64,000 nt of DNA from Ruegeria conchae (GTDB lineage: Bacteria > Pseudomonadota > Alphaproteobacteria > Rhodobacterales > Rhodobacteraceae): contig NZ_AEYW01000006.1 in the NCBI RefSeq assembly GCF_000192475.1, positions 824,835 through 888,834 on the forward strand. The letters run 5' to 3'. Numbering within the stretch: position 1 is the stretch's first letter; every line of letters begins with the position of its first letter. Under the pieces are notes generated by a model, which saw nothing but the letters and a program-made list of their open reading frames with translations, ran no database searches and was not told where the DNA came from. Both the position numbers and the translations under genes were made by a program. Positions 56,623 to 64,000 of the stretch are shown here, one piece after another.

Positions 56623-57774
56623 TTACGCCGTCGCGTCGTAGCTGTAGATCCATTCATAGCGCCGCGCCAAGCGTGGACCGATAGCCATCAAGGCGGCCTG
56701 AGCCGCCATCCTCATGGGTCCGCGAAGGTGGAAATTGCGCGCATTGGCTCCGGCGGCGGCAACCACTTGCCGTGCGCGAGGGCGACGGCACGTCTCGTAC
56801 GTAGCAAGGGCTTTTTGTATGCCAGACTGCTCATCAAAAGACCGAACCAATACCCAAGCGTCTTCCAGCGCAAGACAAGCCCCTTGAGCCATAAACGGCA
56901 ACGTCGGATGGGCTGCATCCCCCAACAGCGCAACACGTCCGTTCTGCCAGCGATCCGCGACGGGCCGGAGGAACAATGCCCAAACATTTGGTTCCTGAAC
57001 CTGCTCAAGAATGTCCCCAACTAGTCCGCCAAAACTAGAAAACCGCGCTCGCAAATCCTCAGGGTCGCCGCGCCGGTGCCAGCCTTCTTCCCGCCAATCA
57101 GATCGCTCTTCAATCGCGACGACATTCATCAGAGTATGGTCGCGAAGAGGATACGTTACGACATGCCGTCCTGGTCCCATGGTTAGCACGGCACACGGCT
57201 TTCGGTCGCGCCGTGCCCAGGGGATCGTTGCACGCCAAGCAACCTGATGTGTGAACTTGGGTGCCTCGGGTCCATTCAATCCAGCACGGATTTTGCTTCG
57301 TCCGCCATCAGCAGCAATTGCACAATCAGCGCTTAATCTGGTGCCATCCTTCAGAACAATCTCAGCTTCAGAAGGATGCTTGAAAACCCGTGCAACCCTT
57401 GCACCCAATCGAAACTCGATACCTTCGCGAAGGGCAGCCTTGTGCAGTAGACCCAGCAAATCGGCACGATGATAGTAGTAGGTTGGACCTGAGACCGGAG
57501 CCGGTATCTCACTGACAGATCGCCCAGCCCGAAAATCGCGGAGTAACGTCCCGTAGGACTTTAAACCAGCCTCAGGCGGTTCGCCCACGACGTTTAAGGC
57601 CCGCAGCACTACCATTCCGTTTTCGCTGATTTGCAATCCAGCACCAACCTCGGTCAATTCGGGAGCCTGCTCAATAACCGTGACCTTGGCCCCACGTTGC
57701 CGCAACGCCAGTGCCGCCGCCATACCGCCAATGCCGCCGCCAATAACGCAGAAATTCAGACCGTTAATGTTCAT
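56623..57774 (-). CDS. FAD-dependent monooxygenase, salicylate hydroxylase-like
   Basis: 383 residues from the ATG at 57774. FAD-binding GGGIGGMAAALALRQRG with the preceding CVIGG, then GD-motif segments: AIAADGGRSKIR and RVALLGDAAHPTLPFMAQGACLALEDAWVL. These are class A flavoprotein hydroxylase marks. The substrate may be an aromatic acid or ubiquinone precursor; no aromatic-degradation neighbours are present. It is convergent with xth. The dksA terminator is upstream of it. Confidence 0.85.
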   Translation of the reverse strand: MNINGLNFCVIGGGIGGMAAALALRQRGAKVTVIEQAPELTEVGAGLQISENGMVVLRALNVVGEPPEAGLKSYGTLLRDFRAGRSVSEIPAPVSGPTYYYHRADLLGLLHKAALREGIEFRLGARVARVFKHPSEAEIVLKDGTRLSADCAIAADGGRSKIRAGLNGPEAPKFTHQVAWRATIPWARRDRKPCAVLTMGPGRHVVTYPLRDHTLMNVVAIEERSDWREEGWHRRGDPEDLRARFSSFGGLVGDILEQVQEPNVWALFLRPVADRWQNGRVALLGDAAHPTLPFMAQGACLALEDAWVLVRSFDEQSGIQKALATYETCRRPRARQVVAAAGANARNFHLRGPMRMAAQAALMAIGPRLARRYEWIYSYDATA

Positions 57775-57793
57775 GGCTCTGCCATAACGCAAA

Positions 57794-57820
57794 AACGCCG
57801 GGGCGACAGGCCCCGGCGTT
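57794..57820 (-). terminator. intrinsic terminator of dksA
   Basis: AACGCCGGGGC and GCCCCGGCGTT form a perfect 11-bp stem with a five-base loop, and on the minus strand five T follow. It sits 27 bases beyond the dksA stop. Confidence 0.85.
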
Positions 57821-57846
57821 GATGTTTTATCTAGATTATCCAGCGA

Positions 57847-58269
57847 TCAATCGTCGCGGTGGACCTTTTCACGGCGTTCGTGGCGCTCTTGCGCTTCCAA
57901 GGTCATCGTCGCGATTGGACGTGCATCCAGACGCTTCAACGAGATCGGATCACCGGTTTTCTCGCAATACCCGTATTCACCCTCGTCAATCCGACGCAAG
58001 GCCGAATCGATCTTGGCAACTAGCTTACGCTGACGGTCTCGCGTGCGCAGTTCCAGCGCGCGGTCGGTTTCTTCGCTTGCGCGATCGGCGACATCAGGAA
58101 TGTTACGGGTGTTGTCCTGCAACCCTTCGATCGTATCGCGGCTGCCTGCGAGTAGTTCTGTCTTCCAATCCATCAGCTTGCGGCGAAAATACTCAAGCTG
58201 TCGATCATTCATGAAAGGCTCATCTTCAGCCGGTCGATAATCGTCCGGCAGAAAAACTTCCTGCTTCAT
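57847..58269 (-). CDS. dksA: RNA polymerase-binding protein DksA, low-cysteine form
   Basis: 140 residues from the ATG at 58269 (MKQEVFLPDD), with GAGGGAG upstream; an in-frame ATG at 58323 also has a strong AAGGGGG, so a longer form of 158 residues is possible. The coiled-coil tip DxxDxA is present as DVADRASEE. In the zinc-finger region the four cysteines of E. coli DksA are reduced to one (YGYCEKTGDPI; the others are Thr or Ala), as in Rhodobacter-type DksA that works without zinc. DksA binds the RNA polymerase secondary channel with ppGpp. Confidence 0.9.
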   Translation of the reverse strand: MKQEVFLPDDYRPAEDEPFMNDRQLEYFRRKLMDWKTELLAGSRDTIEGLQDNTRNIPDVADRASEETDRALELRTRDRQRKLVAKIDSALRRIDEGEYGYCEKTGDPISLKRLDARPIATMTLEAQERHERREKVHRDD

Positions 58270-58645
58270 ATTTGCTCCCTCGGTATGGCCTGAAACGTCG
58301 GTTGCTGTTGTATTAGCTGACATTCGGCACCCCCTTCTGCGGAGCGTGTATCCGACGGCGCTGAGATTGTCACTACACAAACGTGTCGCTCGTCGCCGCG
58401 TCACTCCGCCTGCTCTAATAACGAGACTTGTAACAACAAAACCTTGTTTTTCTGTGGTTATCACATGGCGTTTTTCGGGCACCGATAGACGTCAGGCTAG
58501 TCTGATGCAGGCGAATCGCCCGAGAGGGATTGAACTCACGGTAGAAATCATCTCAGCGCGACGCAGCGGCCCGGCTTGTAAAAATACCTGCCCCTCTGTA
58601 ACCCGTGGAAAGCAAAAACCGCCCAAACACCAAATGAGGGGTCCC
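58270..58645. other. 376-base region between dksA and moxR
   Basis: The divergent promoters of dksA and moxR lie here. The frame of moxR and of dksA both extend open into it, but neither extension looks like protein. The ATG at 58323 is the possible alternative dksA start. No RNA gene or repeat is recognised. Confidence 0.5.
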
Positions 58646-59491
58646 ATGACCGCACGTTTCCAAGGCACCGCAGAATATGTTGCCACCGACGATTTGACCA
58701 TTGCTGTGAATGCTGCCGTCACCCTGGAACGCCCTTTGCTGGTCAAGGGTGAACCCGGTACCGGCAAGACTGAGCTGGCGAAACAGGTTGCGGGTGCTTT
58801 GGGGCTGACGATGATCGAGTGGAACGTGAAATCCACAACCCGTGCACAACAGGGCCTCTATGAATACGACGCCGTCAGCCGTCTGCGTGACAGCCAGCTT
58901 GGCGATGAACGGGTGCATGAGGTGTCGAACTACATCCGCAAGGGCAAGCTGTGGCAGGCTTTTGACGCCGATGAAAAGGTGGTTCTGCTGATCGATGAGA
59001 TCGACAAGGCCGACATCGAGTTTCCCAACGATCTGCTTCAGGAACTCGATAAGATGGAGTTCCACGTCTACGAGACCGGCGAGACAATCAGGGCCAAGAA
59101 CCGCCCAATCGTGATCATCACCTCAAACAACGAAAAGGAACTGCCGGACGCCTTCCTGCGCCGCTGTTTCTTCCACTACATTCGCTTCCCGGATGAGGCC
59201 ACGATGCGCCGGATCGTCGAGGTGCATCACCCCGGCATCAAAGACGCTCTGCTGACCACCGCACTAACCCAGTTCTACGAAATCCGCGAGACACAGGGGT
59301 TGAAGAAAAAACCCTCGACTTCGGAGGTGCTGGACTGGCTGAAGTTGCTCTTAGCTGAGGATTTAAGTGCCGAGGATCTGAAGCGCGACGGCGTTAATGC
59401 GCTGCCAAAACTGCATGGTGCGCTTCTAAAAAATGAGCAGGACGTACATCTGTTTGAACGGCTGGCCTTTATGGCGCGCAGCAAGCGGTGA
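58646..59491 (+). CDS. MoxR-type AAA+ ATPase
   Basis: 281 residues from the ATG at 58646, with GAGGGG upstream. Walker A GEPGTGKTE near 36-44, Walker B VVLLIDEIDKAD near 112-123, sensor-like IVIITSNNEKELPDAFLRRC. MoxR ATPases act as chaperones or maturation factors and are typically paired with VWA proteins, as is the case at 61571. A role in activating a carbon-monoxide dehydrogenase-like complex cannot be stated. Confidence 0.9.
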   Translation: MTARFQGTAEYVATDDLTIAVNAAVTLERPLLVKGEPGTGKTELAKQVAGALGLTMIEWNVKSTTRAQQGLYEYDAVSRLRDSQLGDERVHEVSNYIRKGKLWQAFDADEKVVLLIDEIDKADIEFPNDLLQELDKMEFHVYETGETIRAKNRPIVIITSNNEKELPDAFLRRCFFHYIRFPDEATMRRIVEVHHPGIKDALLTTALTQFYEIRETQGLKKKPSTSEVLDWLKLLLAEDLSAEDLKRDGVNALPKLHGALLKNEQDVHLFERLAFMARSKR

Positions 59492-59575
59492 TCACGGCTT
59501 GTCATCGGTACGCTCGGATGTCAGCATTGCGTTAACGAAAAACCCGGCGACAATCGGGCCTCCAGAGCAGGAAAC

Positions 59576-60031
59576 ATGACAATGTCGACCCCCCCGACAA
59601 TCCGCCCTTTGCGACCAGAGGATCGGGATCAATGGGCGGAGATGTGGCGTGACTACCTTGCATTTTACGAAACCGAGGTGCCGGATACGACTTACAAAAG
59701 CACCTTTGCAAGGCTCTTAGGTGATGATCCGAATGACTTTTCCTGTTTTGTCGCCGATCTGGATGGGCAGCTGCTCGGGCTGACTCACTACCTTTTTCAT
59801 CGCCACGCTTGGAAAGAGGAAAGTGTCTGCTATCTGCAGGATCTCTATGCCCGCCCCGAAGCGCGTGGAACCGGTGTTGGACGCGCCTTGATTCAAGCCG
59901 TCTACGACGAAGCGGACAGGCAGAAAGCCCCCTCAGTCTATTGGCTGACACAGGAAAACAACCATACCGCGCGCAAACTCTATGACCGCATCGGCAAGTT
60001 GTCGCCGTTCCTGAAGTATCAGCGACCATGA
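59576..60031 (+). CDS. GNAT family N-acetyltransferase
   Basis: 151 residues; CAGGAAAC precedes the ATG. LQDLYARPEARGTGVGRALIQAVYDEA carries the acetyl-CoA motif, and the family core YWLTQENNHTARKLYDRIG ends it. It starts 84 bases after moxR and overlaps the next gene as ATGA. The acceptor is unknown. Confidence 0.87.
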   Translation: MTMSTPPTIRPLRPEDRDQWAEMWRDYLAFYETEVPDTTYKSTFARLLGDDPNDFSCFVADLDGQLLGLTHYLFHRHAWKEESVCYLQDLYARPEARGTGVGRALIQAVYDEADRQKAPSVYWLTQENNHTARKLYDRIGKLSPFLKYQRP

Positions 60032-61392
60032 GGCTTTTGGGCGCAACCCTCCTTCTGGCGGCGCTGTCTGCCTGCACGACGGTCGACCGGATCGAGACGC
60101 CGACCCGTACTCAGGTGATCGAAGCATCGCTGCCGCCGTCTAAATCCTTCGGTGCGGCCCGTCCCAGCCCGCCTGCCCGTTCGAACAAGAACATCGCAGC
60201 TGATTTCCTGTCGCTGCATTTCGCGCTTGAAAGCGGTGCGGAACTTCCGGTGTTTACTCGGTTCGACGAGCCGATCACGGTGCGCCTGACTGGGACACCC
60301 CCTCCAACGATGCAGACCGACCTGGGCCGGCTACTGACACGGCTGCAACGGGAGGCGAAGATCGACATCCGACAGATTCCAGAGGGTCAGGCGAATATCA
60401 CCATCGAGGCTGTAAGCCAGAAACAGATCCGCCGCATCCTACCGCAGGCTGCGTGTTTCGTCGTTCCAAACTCTTCAATCCTGGAAGAATACCGGCGCGA
60501 CCGGCGGAAGAAGAAAAGCAACTGGACCGAACTTCGCAGCCGCGAGAGGATCGGAATTTTCATCCCCTATGATGCCAGCCCACAGGAAATTCGCGATTGC
60601 CTGCATGAAGAGTTGGCTCAGGCCCTTGGGCCGCTGAACGATCTCTACCGCCTGCCGGATTCTGTGTTCAACGACGATAACTTTCACACGGTTCTGACCG
60701 GGTTCGACATGTTGATCCTGCGAACGGCCTACTCGCCCGAGTTGCAGAACGGTATGACAATCGAACAGGTCGCGGCGGTTTTGCCCGGTGTCCTAAGCCG
60801 CCTGAACCCGCGCGGGGATCGCGTTGCACCGCAACCGGTAACCGAGACACCCCGCGCCTGGATAAACGCAGTACAGCGCGCATTGGGGGCTGGCGCGGGC
60901 ACCGCCAAGCGGGTCAATGCCGCGAAGGAAGCGGCACAGATCGGGCAACAACAAGGCTGGACAGACCACCGCCGCGCCTACCCGCATTACCTGCTGGGGC
61001 GCATGGGGCAGTTCGACGACCCCGAAGCCGCGCAGAGGCAATACGACATCGCGAAGAAGTACCTGCGCTCCACACCCGGAACAGAGGTCCAGCGCGCCCA
61101 TATCACAGCCCAGACTGCGGCATTTGCCTTGGCGCAGGGTCAAGGGGCGCAGGCGCTGCCCGAACTGAACAGTGCGATTGATGTCATGACGCGCTCTGAA
61201 AACGCCGCGCTGCTGGCGACTTTGTTGCTGCTGAAATCCGAAGCTTTGCGCCAGTCTGGGCAAATTGATCAGGCACGCAGCGTTCGGCTGGACAGTATCG
61301 GGTGGGCGCGCTACGGCTTCGGCTCGGAATTGGTGGCACGCTCGGTATCGCAAGACATTGCGCAAGCGGCCGCCGCAGGTACGGGTGGATAA
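60028..61392 (+). CDS. DUF2927 lipoprotein
   Basis: 454 residues. MRLLGATLLLAALSACTT has a lipobox LSAC. The DUF2927 region includes HEELAQALGPLNDLYRLPDSVFNDDNFHTVLTGFDMLILR with a zincin-like HEELAQ, which hints at a peptidase fold. The C-terminal half is helical and repeat-like, possibly TPR. It is between the GNAT and a small membrane protein in a likely operon with moxR and the VWA gene. Confidence 0.85.
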   Translation: MRLLGATLLLAALSACTTVDRIETPTRTQVIEASLPPSKSFGAARPSPPARSNKNIAADFLSLHFALESGAELPVFTRFDEPITVRLTGTPPPTMQTDLGRLLTRLQREAKIDIRQIPEGQANITIEAVSQKQIRRILPQAACFVVPNSSILEEYRRDRRKKKSNWTELRSRERIGIFIPYDASPQEIRDCLHEELAQALGPLNDLYRLPDSVFNDDNFHTVLTGFDMLILRTAYSPELQNGMTIEQVAAVLPGVLSRLNPRGDRVAPQPVTETPRAWINAVQRALGAGAGTAKRVNAAKEAAQIGQQQGWTDHRRAYPHYLLGRMGQFDDPEAAQRQYDIAKKYLRSTPGTEVQRAHITAQTAAFALAQGQGAQALPELNSAIDVMTRSENAALLATLLLLKSEALRQSGQIDQARSVRLDSIGWARYGFGSELVARSVSQDIAQAAAAGTGG

Positions 61393-61398
61393 CGGCAT

Positions 61399-61566
61399 AT
61401 GGTAGTGGTTTTGGGCATGGCACTTTTAGGGGCTTTGCTGGGCGTTCGAACTGCGCGGAAACGCAATGGCAGCGGTGCAGATATGGCCCAGTATGCTGCC
61501 GGATACGGGATCGCTTTTGCGCTAATCGGACTGGTGATCTCGCTGGTTCTGGTGCGATTGGTCTAA
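61399..61566 (+). CDS. small two-helix membrane protein, 55 residues
   Basis: ATG at 61399, six bases after the DUF2927 stop, and TAA ending four bases before the VWA start. The sequence has a first hydrophobic segment (VVVLGMALLGALLGV), a short basic turn (RTARKRN) and a second hydrophobic segment (IAFALIGLVISLVLVRL), so it is probably an inner-membrane hairpin. Tight spacing on both sides supports it as a real gene. No function is known to me; it may aid the MoxR-VWA system. Confidence 0.65.
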   Translation: MVVVLGMALLGALLGVRTARKRNGSGADMAQYAAGYGIAFALIGLVISLVLVRLV

Positions 61567-61570
61567 AGAT

Positions 61571-62755
61571 ATGTTCCTGCCTTTCTTCGAGAACCTCCGA
61601 AACGCCGGTATTCCCGTTTCCTTACGCGAATACCTGACTTTTCTGGAGGGAATGAAAAAGGGCCTCGCCACCTACGATGTCGAATCTTTCTACTACCTCG
61701 CTCGCGTGTCGATGGTGAAGGACGAACGTAATATCGACAAGTTCGACCGCGCCTTTGCCGCTAGTTTCGAAGGCCTGGACGCAATCAGTTTTGAGCGGGT
61801 GCTCGAGGCCGTCGATATTCCCGCCGAATGGCTTGCAAAGATGGCTGAAAAACATCTGAGCGCCGAAGAAAAGGCCGAGATTGAGGCGCTGGGTGGTTTT
61901 GACAAGCTGATGGAGACACTGCGCGAGCGCCTGAAGGATCAGCAAGGCCGACATCAAGGCGGCAACAAATGGATCGGGACAGCAGGTACCTCGCCATTCG
62001 GGGCCTATGGCTACAATCCCGAAGGCGTGCGCATCGGCCAGAAAGAAAGCCGCCATCAACGCGCGGTTAAAGTCTGGGACAAGCGTGAATTCAAGAACAT
62101 GGATGACACGGTTGAACTCGGCACCCGCAACATCAAGGTCGCCCTGAAACGCCTGCGCCGCTGGGCGCGTGAGGGCGCTGCGGAAGAGCTGGATCTGGAT
62201 GGCACTATCCGTGCCACCGCCGAGCATGGCTATCTGGATGTCAAAACTCGTCCTGAACGGCACAACGCCGTTAAAGTGCTTTTGTTTCTCGATGTGGGTG
62301 GTTCAATGGACCCGCACATCAAGGTGGTCGAAGAGCTGTTCTCGGCCGCGCGGACCGAGTTCAAGCATCTGGAATACTACTACTTCCACAATTGCCTCTA
62401 TGAAGGTGTCTGGCGTGACAACCGCCGCCGCTGGGATCAGCAGACGCCAATGCACGAGGTGCTGCGCACCTACGGTCCGGACTACAAATGCATCTTCGTT
62501 GGCGACGCTTCGATGAGCCCCTACGAGATCGCGTATCCCGGCGGCGCAAATGAGCACTGGAACCAGGAGGCCGGACAAGTCTGGTTGCAGCGCGCGCGCG
62601 AACAGTGGACATCGAACCTATGGATCAACCCGGTGCCCGAGAAGTATTGGGAATACACCCATTCGATCAGCATGATCCGCGAGATTTTTGAGGGTCGCAT
62701 GGTGCCCATGACGCTGGCGGGGCTAGAACAGGGCATGCGGGAGCTGACACGTTAG
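61571..62755 (+). CDS. VWA domain protein, CoxE-like
   Basis: 394 residues. N-terminal helical region (FLPFFENLRNAGIPVSLREYLTFLEGM) common to CoxE/YehP-like proteins. The VWA domain begins around 237 with LLFLDVGGSMDPHIKVVEEL, whose DVGGSM is a slightly unusual MIDAS (DxGxS form). YYYFHNCLYEGVW, IFVGDASMSPYEI and HSISMIREIFEGRM follow. It is the likely metal-dependent partner of the MoxR ATPase at 58646. Confidence 0.9.
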   Translation: MFLPFFENLRNAGIPVSLREYLTFLEGMKKGLATYDVESFYYLARVSMVKDERNIDKFDRAFAASFEGLDAISFERVLEAVDIPAEWLAKMAEKHLSAEEKAEIEALGGFDKLMETLRERLKDQQGRHQGGNKWIGTAGTSPFGAYGYNPEGVRIGQKESRHQRAVKVWDKREFKNMDDTVELGTRNIKVALKRLRRWAREGAAEELDLDGTIRATAEHGYLDVKTRPERHNAVKVLLFLDVGGSMDPHIKVVEELFSAARTEFKHLEYYYFHNCLYEGVWRDNRRRWDQQTPMHEVLRTYGPDYKCIFVGDASMSPYEIAYPGGANEHWNQEAGQVWLQRAREQWTSNLWINPVPEKYWEYTHSISMIREIFEGRMVPMTLAGLEQGMRELTR

Positions 62756-62914
62756 GGCCGTTGGAATTCTGATTGGCCGAAAACGGGAAACAATCAGGCT
62801 GAAACCTAATGATTCACACTCCAAAATGAGCACTCCGGAAACAATCTAAGCTAAGTTCCCCACCTCTCTCAAATCCATGATATACAGAGCAGGGTTTGAG
62901 GCTGGGGGGCTGAG

Positions 62915-64000
62915 ATGACCAACTCCAAATTTCGCAATATCTTGACGTCTGTTTTGACGGTTACTTCGCTGGTTCTTGCATCGGGAGCTGTCGCTACCAT
63001 TATGCTGGGTCCCGATGCGGCTTATGCCAAGAACGACAAGAGCAACGGTAACGGGAAGGGACCAGGCCGCAGTGGCGAAAAAGGAAAATCCGGCAAAGGC
63101 AATGACGGCACCAAGGGCGGCAAAGGAAAATCCGGTAAAGGCCATGGGGCCAAAAGCGCAGATAAAGATGCAGGTGGTGCCAAGTTCAATACTCGACGCT
63201 CAGGCAAAGCTTTTAGATTCAATAAAAATCAGAATGCAAAATCCCAACGGTCGGCCAAGAACAAGAATAAGGGACAGAACAGCAAAGTCCGGGAAACTAC
63301 ACTGGCGGGCTTTGGACGAGAGTTCAAACGCGATGTTGAGCAGCTGTTTGGAAAACGCACGCGATCGAAATCCAATACAAGTGCCAACCGGGTAAAGAAA
63401 AGTTACCGTCAAGCTTCCGTAGCTCCGCTCGAGCATTCCCCGCGCCCTGTTGCCCGTACGGATTATTATTCCAAGCGCCATGTCGACAAAAAACCTGGCG
63501 CGCGTCGTTACCGCGACCCGCTTGTCGCGGCGATCACCGATCCCTATGGCTCGGATAAGCTGCGTAACCTGAATGCGTCCAAGGCGGCAGCGCCGGCGTT
63601 CCGCAATGCCTCAGCCAACAGTAATGTGGGCAAGATCGCGACCTATCAGGCTGCAGCGGAAACCTACTATGACCTGCGCGATGACCTCTACGAGGCGCGC
63701 CGTGAACTGCGTGATCTGAACGAAAGCTATGATGGCCGCAGCAGCGAAGACATCGCTGATGACATCGCCGCGCTTGATCCTGCAGACCCGAATTACGAAG
63801 ACGATCTCAATGCGCTTGAGGATGAACTGCGCGATGCTGAGGCCTATGAGGAGGCGCGTGACAATCTGCGCGCGGATGTGAGGGACCTGAGATACGAAAC
63901 CCGCGACGCCTTGCAAGATGCGGAGACTGCCTTTTATGACGCTTCGAAAGGGCGGACATTGACCAAGGCGACGCTGGGCGAGTTCCACGGCAATCTCGAT
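62915..64000 (+). CDS. secreted Gly/Lys-rich protein, 3' end outside window
   Basis: ATG at 62915 with GGGGGGC upstream; the frame is open for 362 codons to the right edge. A signal peptide (SVLTVTSLVLASGAVATIML, cleavage near PDAAYA) is followed by a low-complexity segment of Gly, Lys and Ser (GNGKGPGRSGEKGKSGKGND and similar, to about residue 90). A basic middle and then a strongly acidic, helical region follow (DLRDDLYEARRELRDLNESY, about 255-275), probably coiled coil. It was not included among the supplied closed frames because it has no stop in the window. No domain recognised. It is 160 bases downstream of the VWA gene and likely separate. Confidence 0.7.
   Translation, partial: MTNSKFRNILTSVLTVTSLVLASGAVATIMLGPDAAYAKNDKSNGNGKGPGRSGEKGKSGKGNDGTKGGKGKSGKGHGAKSADKDAGGAKFNTRRSGKAFRFNKNQNAKSQRSAKNKNKGQNSKVRETTLAGFGREFKRDVEQLFGKRTRSKSNTSANRVKKSYRQASVAPLEHSPRPVARTDYYSKRHVDKKPGARRYRDPLVAAITDPYGSDKLRNLNASKAAAPAFRNASANSNVGKIATYQAAAETYYDLRDDLYEARRELRDLNESYDGRSSEDIADDIAALDPADPNYEDDLNALEDELRDAEAYEEARDNLRADVRDLRYETRDALQDAETAFYDASKGRTLTKATLGEFHGNLD

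Overview
The window reads as a chromosomal segment of an alphaproteobacterium of the family Rhodobacteraceae, most likely a marine member of the roseobacter group. The support is gene content and order: lptD-surA-pdxA-rsmA; yceD-rpmF-plsX-fabH-ihfA-merR; and argS-SPOR-nagZ-scpA-scpB. A DksA with a single cysteine, an OlsB-type ornithine-lipid acyltransferase, a two-domain dCTP deaminase and many short Rhodobacteraceae-type hypotheticals fit the same group. Most of the segment is GC-rich. Two stretches (about 23.1-26.4 kb and 37.6-39.1 kb) are visibly richer in A+T and look acquired. No rRNA, CRISPR array, phage or transposase gene was seen. The only RNA gene recognised is tRNA-Pro(GGG).

Layout. 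1-4.0 kb: 3' end of lptD, then surA, pdxA and rsmA, ending at a strong terminator. 4.0-11 kb (mostly minus strand): DUF4167 protein, prmC-prfA, two small secreted or anchored proteins, two tandem agmatinase-family ureohydrolases and an M20 amidohydrolase. 10.7-13.1 kb: mazG, a nucleoside hydrolase and a GNAT. 13-17.4 kb: a small lipoprotein, a secreted protein, eno, a DMT permease, a Fur-family regulator and an EEP-family phosphoesterase. 17.6-23.1 kb: a class III cyclase fused to FHA, SelO, a DUF985 cupin, anmK and tyrS. 23.1-26.4 kb: an A+T-richer insert with a cyclase-like/SRPBCC protein, a degenerate second copy of the tyrS 3' end, and an unrecognised membrane-anchored protein.

26.4-36.2 kb is a catabolic cluster. 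It holds an MttB-family (non-pyrrolysine) methyltransferase, an enolase-superfamily enzyme with the active-site positions of 4-hydroxyproline betaine 2-epimerase, two SDRs, a DAO/PuuB-like FAD oxidase, an aldehyde dehydrogenase and a DapA-family lyase. A GntR regulator and a divergent GbdR-like GATase1-AraC regulator complete it. Read together it suggests uptake and breakdown of a quaternary-ammonium compound (proline- or hydroxyproline-betaine-like). It ends in the route imino acid -> 2-oxoglutarate semialdehyde -> 2-oxoglutarate. This is inference from families and context.

36-42 kb: another SDR with an acetyltransferase, a TetR/cupin pair, a Uup-like ABC-F ATPase, olsB and bamE. 42-47.7 kb: yceD, rpmF, plsX, fabH, ihfA, merR, tRNA-Pro and dcd. 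47.7-55.2 kb: chromosome segregation (scpAB), wall recycling (nagZ), SPOR protein, argS and dgt. 55-64 kb: an erpA-like gene, xth, a flavin monooxygenase, dksA, then moxR - GNAT - DUF2927 lipoprotein - 55-aa membrane protein - VWA protein. A secreted Gly/Lys-rich protein runs off the right end.

Small-scale structure includes four copies of a short dispersed repeat near gene 3' ends, several intrinsic terminators, and candidate operators next to GntR, TetR and SDR genes.
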